Shown here in pieces: positions 46,501 to 58,500 of a stretch of 64,000 bases of DNA. Position 1 is the stretch's first letter. Each line of letters starts with the position of its first letter. The stretch is from Lentzea cavernae (lineage in GTDB: Bacteria; Actinomycetota; Actinomycetes; Mycobacteriales; Pseudonocardiaceae): positions 62,001 through 126,000 of the forward strand of contig NZ_BNAR01000004.1 of the NCBI RefSeq assembly GCF_014653695.1, in the 5' to 3' direction. The notes beneath the pieces are model-generated. The model saw nothing but the letters and a program-made list of their open reading frames with translations. It searched no databases and had not been told where the DNA came from. Made by a program: the position numbers and the translations under genes.

Positions 46501-49500
46501 GTGCAGGGCCGCGTCGAGCAACGCCGGGTGGATGCCGAAGCGGGCCACGTCGCCGTGGGCCACGTCCGGCAGCACCACGTCGGCGAAGATCTCCCCGTCC
46601 CGCAACCAGGCCGAGGTCAGACCCTGGAACACCGGGCCGTAGCTCAGGCCCGTGGCCGCCAGGTCGGAGTACAGGCCTTCGAGGTCGAGGACCTCCGCAT
46701 CCGCGGGCGGCCACGCGCTCGCCACCGGGAGACGGTTCTCGTCAGGCGTGAGCACACCCGACGCGTGCTGCGTCCACGGTTCCTCGACGGAGGCGTCCGC
46801 GCGCCTCGAGTACACCGCGACCTCGCGCCCGCCGTCCGCGGCGGCACCGCCGACGACGACCTGGACGGCCAGCCCGCCCTGGTCCGGCAGCACCACCGGC
46901 GCCGCGAGGGTCAGCTCGGCCACCTTCGGGCAGCCGAGCTCGTCGCCCGCCCGGACGACCATCTCGACCAGGGCCGCGCCGGGGACCAGGACCGCACCGA
47001 GCACGGTGTGGTCCACGAGCCACGGCTGGGCGGTGCGGGACAGCCTGCCGAAGCAGATCAGCCCGTCGCCGTCCGGCGTCGTCACGGTCGCGCCGAGCAA
47101 CGGGTGCTCGGTCGTCCGCAGCCCGAGCCCGGCGGCGTCACCGGTCGCCGGACCGCTCTCGAGCCAGTAGCGCTCGCGCTGGAAGGCGTAGGTCGGCAGC
47201 TCCGTGCGCCGGGCACCGGTGCCGGCGAAGAACACCTCCCAGTCCACGGCGACGCCCGCCGCCACCAAGCGGCCGAAGGCACCTTCGACGGACTGCGGTT
47301 CCGTGCGGTCCTTGCGCAGCAACGGGACGAACACCGCGGCGTCACTCGCGCAGCCGTGTCCCATCGCGGACAGCACACCGTCCGGGCCCAGCTCGACGAA
47401 CCTGCTGACACCCGCGGCTTCCAGCTCGCGGATCCCGTCCGCGAACCGGACGGTGCCGCGGACGTGCCGGACCCAGTACTCCGGGTCGGTCAGCTCCGTC
47501 GCCAGTCGCCCGGTCACGTTCGACACGACCGGAATCACGGGCTGCCGGTAGTCCAGCGACCGCGCGACCTCGGCGAAGCCGGCGAGCATCGGGTCCATCA
47601 GCACTGAGTGGAAGGCGTGCGAGACCGCGAGTCGCTTGATCCGGCGGCCTCGTTCGCGGAACGTCTCGGCGACGGCCAGCGTCGGAGCCTCCACACCGGA
47701 CAGCACGACGGCGGACGGACCGTTGACGGCGGCCAGGCCGACCTCGGCGGTGAGGTGCTCGCGCACCTCGTCCTCGGTGGCCTCGACGGCCACCATGGCG
47801 CCGCCGGTGGGCAGTGCCTGCATCAACCGTCCGCGAGCCTCGACCAGCGTGGCCGCGTCCTGAAGCGACAGCACGCCGGAGACGTGTGCCGCGCTCAGCT
47901 CGCCGATGGAGTGGCCGGCCAGGAAGTCCGGCCGGACACCCCACGACTCGATCAGCCGGTACAGCGCGACTTCGAGCGCGAACAACGCCGGTTGGGCGTT
48001 GCCCGTCTGGTCGAGCACCTCGGCGTCGTCGATCTCGCGGATGCCGGGCAACAACGCCGCGATCTCGTCGTAGGCCTCAGCGAAGACCGGGAAGGCCGCG
48101 TACAGCTCACGGCCCATGCCCAGGCGCTGGGAACCCTGACCCGTGAACAGCACGGCGAGCTTGCCCGGGACTGCGCGGTCGACGGCCACGTTCGCCGAGG
48201 GATGACCGTCCGCCAGGGCGGCGAGCCCGGCGCGCAGGTCGGCGGGGCTTCCCGTCACGACGGCGCGTCGTTCGTGCACGGTCCGGGTGGTCACCAGGGA
48301 GTACGCGACGTCCACCGGTTCCGCGAGCTCGGCGTTGAGCAGACTCTCCGCCTGAGCGCGCAGGGCGTTCTCCGTCCGTCCGGAAAGGACGTACGGGAGC
48401 AGTGCCGGCGCCTTGACCTCGCGCGGGGCCACCGGCACGTCCGGTCCCTGTTCGAGGATCACGTGGGCGTTGGTGCCGCTGATGCCGAACGCCGAGACGG
48501 CCGCACGACGGGGGCGGTCGTGCCGCGCCCACGGCCGGGCCTCGGTGGCCAGCTCGACCGCGCCCCCGGCCCAGTCGACGTGCGGGGACGGCGAGTCGAT
48601 GTGCAGGCTGGCCGGAACGATCCCGTGCCGCATCGCCTCGACCATCTTGATGATCCCGGCAACACCGGCCGCGGCCTGGGTGTGGCCGATGTTGGACTTG
48701 ACCGAGCCGAGCACCAGTGGCACGTCCCGGTCCTGGCCGTAGGTGGCCAGCACCGCCTGCGCCTCGATCGGGTCGCCCAGCGCGGTGCCGGTGCCGTGCG
48801 CCTCCAGCGCGTCCACGTCCACAGTGGACAGTCCGGCGGCCGCGAGGGCCTGGCGGATCACCCGGACCTGGGACGGGCCGTTCGGAGCGGTGAGACCGTT
48901 GGACGCGCCGTCCTGGTTCACCGCCGAACCCCTGACCACGGCCAGAACGCGGTGACCGTTGCGCTGGGCGTCGGACAACCGTTCCAGGAGCAGGAACCCG
49001 GCGCCCTCCGACCAGCCGGTGCCGTCCGCCGCCGCGGCGAACGGCTTGCACCGGCCGTCGGCGGCCAGACCGCGCTGGCGGGAGAACTCGATGAACGGGT
49101 TCGGCGTGGCCATCACCGTCGCACCGCCCGCCAGCGCCAGGTCGCAGTCACCCGACCGCAGCGCCTGCGCCGCGAGGTGCAGCGCGACCAGCGACGACGA
49201 GCACGCGGTGTCCACCGACACCGCGGGACCTTCCAGCCCGAAGGTGTAGGACACCCGGCCGGACAGGACGCTGTTCGCGCTGCCGGTGCCGAGCAGGCCC
49301 TCGAACCCGTCGGGAGTGCTCGTCAGGCGGGAGGCGTAGTCGTTGTACATCACGCCGGCGAACACACCGGTGGGGCTGCCCTTGAGCGTCGCCGGGTCGA
49401 TCCCGGCGCGCTCGAAGGCCTCCTGGGCGGTCTCCAGCAGCAGGCGCTGCTGCGGGTCGACGGTCATCGCCTCGCGGGGCGAGATGCCGAAGAACTCCGC

Positions 49501-52500
49501 GTCGAAGTCCGCCGCGTCGAGCAGGAACCCGCCCTCGCGGGTGTAGCTCTTGCCGGTGCGGTCGGGGTCCGGGTCGTACAGGTCGTCGAGGTCCCAGCCG
49601 CGGTCGGCCGGGAACGGCGTGATCGCGTCACCGCCCTGGGCGACCAGTCGCCACAGGTCCTCCGGCGAGCGGACGCCACCGGGGTAGCGGCAGCTCATCG
49701 CGATGATCGCGACGGGCTCGTCCGACGCGCCGGAGCGCGCCGCCGGGACCACCGCGGTGGTCGTCGCGCCGAGGAGCTCGGAGCGGACGTACTCGGCCAG
49801 CGCCAGCGGCGTCGGGTAGTCGAAGATCAGCGTCGCCGGCAGGCGCAGGCCGGTGGCCTCGCCGAGCCGGTTGCGCAGCTCGACCGCCGTGAGCGAGTCG
49901 AAGCCCAGTTCGGTGAACGCACGGCCCACCTCCACCGCGGCCGTGCCGCTGTGGCCCAGGACCTCGGCGACACGCGCCCGGACCAGGTCTGCCACGTGCG
50001 TCTGCTGGTCGGCCTCGGAAAGCCTCGACAGGGTGTCCAGGAGCGCGGACACAGCCTGGGCGTTCACGGCGCTGCGCAGACGCGGAACCCGGACCAGGCC
50101 GCGCAGCACGGCCGGGATCGGCGAGGTGCGGGCGTGGACCTGCAACGTCGCGAGGTCCAGCTTCACCGGTACCGGCACCGCCGTCTGCGCGGCGAGTGCG
50201 GCGTCGAACAGCGCCAGACCCTCCTCTTCGGACAGTGCGCCGAAACCGTCACGGCTCAGCCTGTCCACATCGGACCCGTCGCCCATGCCGTCGGCCCACA
50301 GGCCGTAGGCCAGGGACCGGGCGGGCAGCCCTTCGGCGACCCGCTGCTCGGCCAGTGCGTCGAGGACCGCGTTGGCCGCGGCGTAGTTCGCCTGCCCGGG
50401 ACCACCGAGGACGCCGGAGACCGAGGACAGCAGGACGAACTGGCTCAGCGACCGGTCGCGGGTCAGCTCGTGCAGCGCCAGGGCCGCCTCGGCCTTCGGG
50501 CGCAGCACGGTGTCCACCCGCTCGGGCGTCAGTGCCGTGACCACGCCGTCGTCGAGCACACCGGCGGCGTGCACGATGCCGGTCAGGTCGGGGATCGAGT
50601 CCAGCAACGCCGCCAGGGCGCCGGTGTCCGCGACGTCGCACGCCTTGACATCCGCACCCAGCTCCGCGGCCAGTTCGGCCGCACCGGGTGCGTCCAGACC
50701 GCGTCGGCTGGTCAGGACCAGCTTCGTGACGCCGTGCACCCGCGAGAGGTGCCGGGCGATCGCGGCGCCGATCCCGCCCGTGCCACCGGTGACGAGGACG
50801 GTGCCCTCGCCCCACGCGGCCGGCTCGGCGGTGCGCGCCCGGACGAGCCGGGGCGCCAGCGCCTCGCCGTCCTGCACGCGGACCTGCGGCTCGCCCGTCG
50901 CCAGCGCCACGTCCACGTCACCCTGGACGAGGACGAACCGGCCGGGGTTCTCCGACTCGGCGCTGCGGATCAAACCGCGCACCGCCGCGCCCGACAGCGA
51001 CTCGCCGGTCACGACGACCAGGCGTGCGTCGGCGAACCGTTCCTCGGCCAGGAACCCCTGGACCGCCGCCAGCGTGCTGTGCAGGACCTCCCGGGGTTCG
51101 CCCGCCGAGACGTCCAGGACCAGTGCCGCGGGAACGTCGTCGCCGACCTGGTCGAGAAGCTTGTGCTCGACCTGCGTCCCCTGTGCGGGCACGGGAACCC
51201 AGGACAGCTCGTACAGCGGCTCGTCGACCGGGCGCAGCTGCTCGGCGGAGGCGGCGCGGACGACCAGCGAGCCGATCGTCGCGACGGGGACGCCGGTGCT
51301 GTCGGCGACGAGGACCGACACCCGGTCGGTCCCGGTCGAGGTGACCCGGACGCGCAGCGTGGTCGCGCCGGTCGCGTGCAGCGTCACCGCGCCGAACGAG
51401 AACGGCAGCCGGGTCCCCTCCCCCGCGATCAGCCCGATCGTGTGCAGCGCCGCGTCGAGCAGCGCCGGGTGCAGGCCGAACCTGCCGGCCTGGTCGTGCT
51501 CCGCTTCGGGCAGCACGACCTCGGCCCAGACGTCGTCGCCGGAGCGCCAGGCGGCCCGCAGGCCCTGGAACACCGGTCCGTAGCTCAGTCCGGCGGTCGC
51601 GAAGTCCTCGTACAGGCCGTCGAGCTCCACGGCCTCGCCCGCGGGCGGCCAGGCCGCCAGGTCGAACGCCGGGGCGGAGGTGGCGGGCGACAACGTGCCC
51701 GCCGCGTGCTCGGTCCACGACCCGTCCGCACCGCGCGAGTGCACCGACACCGGTCGCCGGCCGGCGCCGTCGGCCGCGCCGACGAGCACCTGGACGTCGA
51801 GCGATCCGGACGCGGGCAGCAGCAGCGGCGCCTGCACCGTCAGTTCCTCGACCGTGCCGCAGCCGGCTTCGTCACCGGCGCGCACGACCAGTTCCAGGAG
51901 CCCGGTTCCCGGCATGAGCACGGTGCCCAGGGCGGCGTGGTCCGCGAGCCACGGGTGCGTGGCCAGGGACAGCCGGCCCGTGAGCACCCAGCCGTCACCG
52001 TCGGCGAAGGGCACGGCCGCACCGAGCAGCGGGTGCTCGGTGGGCACGAGACCGACGGCGGAGACGTCCGCGCCGCCGCCGGTGGAGGCGAGCCAGAACC
52101 GCTGGTGCTGGAACGCCGAGGTCGGCAGGTCCACGACCCGCGCGTCGCCGCCCGCGAACACCGCGGACCAGTCGACCTGCTCACCCCTGGTGAACGCGGC
52201 GGCCAGCCCGGTCAGCGCGGACGTGACCTCGTCGCGGTCCTTGCGCAGGAACGAGGTGAAGAGACCGTCGGCGCCGTCCGCGCCCATGGCCGACAGCACG
52301 CCGTCCGGACCGACCTCGAGGAAGCGCGTGACTCCCTTGTCCTGCAACCAGGAGACGGTGTCGGCGAAGCGCACGGTCGCCCGGACGTGCTCGACCCAGT
52401 GGCCGGGGTCGGTCAGGCGGTCGGTGACGAGCTGCCCGGTGACCGTGGAGACGACCGGGATCGACGGTGCCGCGTAGGTCAGCGACTCCGCCACCACGCG

Positions 52501-55500
52501 GAACTCGTCCAGCATCGGCTCCATGAGCACCGAGTGGAACGCGTGCGAGACCGCGAGCCGCTTGGTGCGGCGGCCGAGCTTCTCGAACTTCTTGGCCACC
52601 TTGAGGGTCTGGGACGCCGACCCGGACAGCACCACGGCGTTCGGACCGTTGACCGCGGCCAGGGAGACCTTGGGCGACAGGTGCTGGCGCACCTCGTCCT
52701 CGGTCGCCTGGACGGCGACCATCGCTCCCCCGTCGGGCAGCGCCTGCATCAGACGACCCCGTGCGGACACCAGCTTCGCCGCGTCCTCCAGCGACAGCAC
52801 GCCGGCGACGTGCGCCGCCGCGATCTCGCCGATCGAGTGCCCGGCGAGGAAGTCGGGCGTCACACCCCACGAACGAACCAGGCGGAACAGCGCCACTTCC
52901 AGCGCGAAGATCGCGGGCTGGGCGTTGCTCGTCTGGTTGAGCACGTCCGCGTCGGCGATGTCCTTGACACCGGGCAGGAACTCGCAGACCTCGTCGTAGG
53001 CCTGGGCGAAGACGGGGAACGCCTCGTACAACCCGGCGCCCATGCCCAGGCGCTGCGACCCCTGACCGGTGAACAGCACCGCCGTTCGTCCGGAAAGGAC
53101 CCTGCCGGTCGTGACCGACACAGCCGTCTCCCCGGCCGACAGCGCCGTCAGACCGGCACGCAGCTCTTCCGGGGTGGAGCCAACAACGACGGCCCGGTGG
53201 TCGTGCGAGGTGCGCGTGGTGGCCAGCGAGAGGCCGAGGTCGGCGTGCCGACCGTCGACCGCCAGCAGCCGGACCGCCTGCTCGCGCAGTGCCTCCTCGC
53301 TGCGCCCGGAGAGCACCCAGGGCACGGCGGGAAGTTCCGCGTCCTCACGCGGCGGCACGGCCTCGTCCGGGGCCTGTTCCAGGATCACGTGCGCGTTGGT
53401 GCCGCTGATGCCGAAGGACGACACGGCGGCACGGCGCGGCCGGTCGGCCTCGGGCCACGCGCGCTGCTCGGTGAGCAGGCTGACGTCACCGGACGCCCAG
53501 TCGACGTGCGGGGTCGGCTCGTCCAGGTGCAGCGTCGCGGGCAGCACGCCGTGACGCAGCGCCTGCACCATCTTGATGACGCCGGCGACACCGGCCGAGG
53601 CCTGGGTGTGGCCGATGTTCGACTTGATCGAGCCGAGGTAGAGCGGTTCCTCTTCGCGTTCCTGGCCGTAGGTGGCGAGCAGCGCCTGGGCCTCGATCGG
53701 GTCGCCCAGCGGGGTGCCGGTCCCGTGCGCCTCGACGACGTCCACGGTGGACGACGCGATGCCCGCGCTGGCCAGCGCCTGGCGGATCACCCGCTGCTGC
53801 GACGGACCGTTCGGCGCGGTCAGGCCGTTCGACGCGCCGTCCTGGTTGACCGCCGAACCCCGGACCACCGCGAGGACGCGGTGACCGTTGCGCCGGGCGT
53901 CGGACAACCGCTCCAGCACCAGCACACCGACGCCTTCGGACCAGCCGGTGCCGTCGGCGCCGGCCGAGAAGGACTTGCACCGGCCGTCGACGGCGAGACC
54001 GCGCTGCCGGGAGAACCCGATGAAGGTGTCCGGCGTCGCCATGACGGTGACGCCGCCCGCGAGTGCCATCGAGCACTCACCGGTGCGCAGCGCCTGCATC
54101 GCCCAGTGCATGGCGACCAGCGAGGACGAGCACGCCGTGTCGACCGTGACCGCGGGACCCTCCAGGCCCAGGGTGTAGGCCACGCGCCCGGACAGCACGC
54201 TGCCGGACGTGCCGGTGCCGATGAAACCCTCGACACCGTCGGGCAGCGTGCCGACGCGGGCACCGTAGTCGTGGTACATCAGGCCGGCGAACACGCCGGT
54301 CTGCGAGCCCTTGAGCCCGGACGGGTCCACCCGTGCGTGCTCCAGCGCCTCCCACGAGACCTCGAGCAGCAACCGCTGCTGCGGGTCCATGGCCAGTGCC
54401 TCGCGCGGCGAGATCCCGAAGAACTCCGGGTCGAAGTCGCCGGCGTCGTGCAGGAACCCGCCCTCACGCGTGTAGGTCTTGCCCTGCGCGTCGGGGTCGG
54501 GGTGGTAGATGCCGTCGACGTCCCACCCGCGGTCCTCGGGGAAGCGGGTGACCCCGTCGCGGCCGTTCGTGACCAGATCCCACAGGTCCTCCGGCGAGCC
54601 GACGCCACCGGGGTAGCGGCAGGCCATGCCGACGATGGCGATCGGGTCGTCGGCGAGTGCCACGGGGGCGAACGCCGGCGTCGCCGGATCGGTCAGCTCG
54701 TCGAGGAACTCGGCCTGGACGAACTCGGCCAGCGCCAGGGGCGTCGGGTAGTCGAAGATCAGGGTCGCGGGCAGCCGCAGACCCGTGGCCGCGTCGAGGC
54801 GGTTGCGGAACTCGACCGCGGTGAGCGAGTCGAAGCCCAGGTCGCCGAACGCGCGGTCGGTCTCGACCGCGTCCGGGCTGGTGTGGCCCAGCACGAGCGC
54901 GACCTCCGTGCGGATCAGCTCGAGGAGCTGCCGCAGCCGTTCGGCGGCGGGAAGCGCGCCCAGCCGCTGGCGCAGCCCGGCACCTTCCTCCGTGCGCGCG
55001 GTGCGGCGCGGGCGCACCTTGACGAGGCCGCGCAGCACGTGCGGGACCACGCCGGTGGCCCTCGCGCCGTCCCTGGCCGCGGCGACGTCCAGCGCCATCG
55101 CGACCGGGTTCGCGTCGTCGCCGAGCGCGACCAGGTCGAACAGCGCCAGGCCGTCCTCGGCCGGCAGCGCCGCGAAACCGGCGGCGCCGGTGGCCTGGCC
55201 GTGGCCCATGCCCTCGTCCCACAGGCCGTAGGCGATCGAGGTTGCCGGCAGGCCGAGCGCACGGCGGTGGACGGCAAGCCCGTCGAGGAAGCCGTTCGCC
55301 GCGGCGTAGTTGGCCTGACCCGGCGCGCCGAGCGTGCCGGCGATCGAGGAGAACGTGACGAACAGGTCGAGGCCGGTGGTCAGCTCGTGCAGGTGCCAGG
55401 CGGCCTCGGCCTTCGGGCGCAGCACGGCTTCGACCCGGTCACGGGTCATCGCGTCGAGCACACCGTCGTCCAGCACACCGGCCGCGTGCACGATCCCGCG

Positions 55501-58500
55501 CAGCGGCTGGTCGGCGGGAACGAGGGCGAGCGCGGTCTCGAGCTGGGCGCGGTCGGAGACGTCGCACGCGGCGATCGTCACCTCGGCGCCGAGCGCGGTC
55601 AGCTCCTGCACCAGGTGGGCCGCGCCGGGGCTGTCGCCACCGGAACGGCTGACGAGCACCAGGTTCCGGACGCCGTGGTTCTCGACGAGGCGGCGGGCGA
55701 CGAGCGCGCCCAGTCCGCCGGTGCCGCCGGTGACCAGGACGGTCCCGTCGAGCGTCCAGTCGCCGCCGGTCGCCTTGGCGCGGACCAGCCTGGGCGCCCT
55801 CAGCTCGCCGTCGGCGAGCAGGACCTCCGGCTCGCCGGTGCCAACGGCAGCGGCGACGTCACCATCGCCGTGCACCAGCACGAACCGGTCCGGGTGCTCG
55901 GCCTGTGCGCTGCGCACGAGCCCGCTCACCGCGGCGTGCGCGGGAACGCCCGGGATCGTGCGCACGACCAGTTTGGTCTCGCGGTCCTCGGCGAGCCAGG
56001 ACTTCAGCAGCTCCAGGACCTCGACGGTCAGGTCGGCGGCCGCGCCTTCGGGAACGACGTGGACGACTGTGTCCGCCGCGGCCTCCTGGACGGTGGCCGT
56101 GACCGGAACCCAGTCCACGGTGAACAGGGCGTCGCGCTCCGCGGAGTTGGCCGGGCGCAGCTGCTCCTCGCTGATCTCCCTCAGCGCGAGCCGGTCGACC
56201 GAGAGCACGGGAGCGCCGGTGACGTCGGCGACCCGCAGCGACAACGCACCAGACCCCGCCGGGGCGAGCCGGACGCGCAGCGCGGTGGCGCCGGCGGCGT
56301 GCAGCGTCAGACCGGCCAGCGAGAACGGCAGCCTCGCCTTGCCGCCGGAGAGCCCGACGGCGTGCAGCGCGGCATCGAGCAGGGCAGGGTGCAGGCCGAA
56401 CCGGCTGACGTCGGTGCCGTCGGGCAGCTCGACCTCGGCGAACGTCTCCTCGCCCCGGCGCCAGGCGGCGCGCAGGCCGCGGAACGGCCCGCTGTAGTCC
56501 AGTCCGGCCTCGGTGAGGGCCGGGTAGAAGCCTTCGAGGTCGACCGGTGCGGCGTTCTCGGGCGGCCACACGGTCTGCGGCTCTCCCTGCTCGTCGCCGC
56601 CACGAGCCAGTGTTCCGGTGGCGTGCAGGGTCCATTCGTCGTCGGAGTCCTCGGGTCGCGAGTGGACGGTCACCGCACGGCGAGCGTCCAGTTCGGACTC
56701 GGAGACGGACACCCGGAGCTGCCGAGCCGTGCCGCCGAGAACCAGTGGCGCCTGGAGGACGAGCTCCTCGACCGTGTCGCAGCCGACCTCGTCGCCCGCG
56801 CGGACGGCCAGTTCGGCGAACGCGGTGCCGGGCAGCAGGACCGTGTCCATCACCCGGTGACCGGCCAGCCACGGCTGCGCGTCCAGCGACAGCCGGCCCG
56901 TCAGCACGAGCCCTCCGCTGTCCGGGAGCGCGACGGTGGCGCCGAGCAGCGGGTGGTCCAGCGCGCCGAGACCCAGGCTCGGGGCGTCACCCGCGCCGGG
57001 CGTGGAGTGCAGCCAGAACCTCTGCTGCCGGAAGGGGTAGGTCGGCAGGTCGACGACCTTTGCGCCGCTGCCGGCGAAGTACTCCTGCCAGCCGACGTCG
57101 ACGCCGTGGCTGTACAACGTGCCCAGCGCGGACACCAGCGACGTCGTCTCGTCACGGTCCTTGCGCAGGGACGGGACGAACACCGCGTCCGGGGTGTCCT
57201 GGCCGAGCCCGGACAGGACGGCGTCGGGGCCGATCTCCAGGAACCGGGTGACGTCCAGGCCGGTCAGCGCCGTCAGGCCGGCGGCGAACCGCACCGGCTT
57301 GCGCACGTGCTCTACCCAGTACTCCGGTGACGTCACGACCCCCGGCTCCACCAGGGAACCCGTCACGGTGGACACGATCGGCACCGCCGGTTCGCGGTAC
57401 TCGATCGACTCGGCCACCGCGCGGAACTCGTCCAGCATCGGCTCCATGAGCACCGAGTGGAACGCGTGCGAGACCGCGAGCCGCTTGGTGCGGCGGCCGA
57501 GCTTCTCGAACTTCTCGGCGACCTCGAGGACCGGCGACTCCACACCTGAGAGCACCACGGCGTTCGGGCCGTTGACCGCGGCGAGGGACACCTCGTCGGA
57601 CAGGTGTTCCCGGACTTCGTCCTCGGTCGCCTGGACGGCGACCATCGCACCGCCGGCAGGCAACGCCTGCATCAGACGGCCTCGCGCGGACACCAGCTTC
57701 GCGGCGTCCTGCAGCGACAGCACTCCAGCGACGTGCGCCGCCGCGATCTCACCGATCGAGTGCCCGGCAACGAAGTCCGGCGACACACCCCACGACCGCA
57801 CCAGGCGGAACAGCGCGACCTCAAGGGCGAAGATCGCCGGTTGGGCGTTGCTGGTCTGACCGAGGACGTCCGCGTCGGCGATGTCCTTGATCCCGGGCAG
57901 GAACTCGCACACCTCGTCGTAGGCCTGGGCGAACACCGGGAACGCCTCGTACAAACCGGCGCCCATGCCCAGACGCTGAGAACCCTGACCGGTGAACAGG
58001 AACGCCAGCCTGCCGGGAGCGGCCAGACCGGTGACCACACCGGCCGCCTGGCCGGTGGTGGCGAACGCCGACAGCGCGGCGAGCACGCTCTCCTGATCGG
58101 CACCAACGACGACAGCGCGCCGTTCGTGCGACTGGCGGGTCGTGACGAGCGAGTGGCCGACGTCCAGCAGGGACCGCGTGCCGGTGGCGAGGCGACCGGC
58201 CTGCTCGCGCAGGGCCTCCTCGGAACGGGCGGACAGCACCAGCGGCACGACCGCGGGCGGGTTCGTCTCCGTCTCCGCGGCGGTGGTCGCCGGGACGTGC
58301 TCGAGCACGACGTGCGCGTTGGTCCCGCTGAAGCCGAAGGACGACACGCTCGCCCGGCGCGGCGCACCGGTCCGCGGCCACTCGACCTGCTCGGTGAGCA
58401 GCCGGATCGCGCCCCGGTCCCAGTCGACCTGACCGGACGGTTCGTCGATGTGGAGGGTGCGCGGCAGCACGCCCTCGTGCATCGCCTGCACCATCTTGAT

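Noticed and set aside
47608..57330. A 3,240-codon plus-strand open frame opposite PKS-A, and similar long frames at 37116-43745 and 59014-61806
   Set aside because: Same antisense effect of strong third-position GC bias; no ribosome site, no recognisable domain, low-complexity composition.
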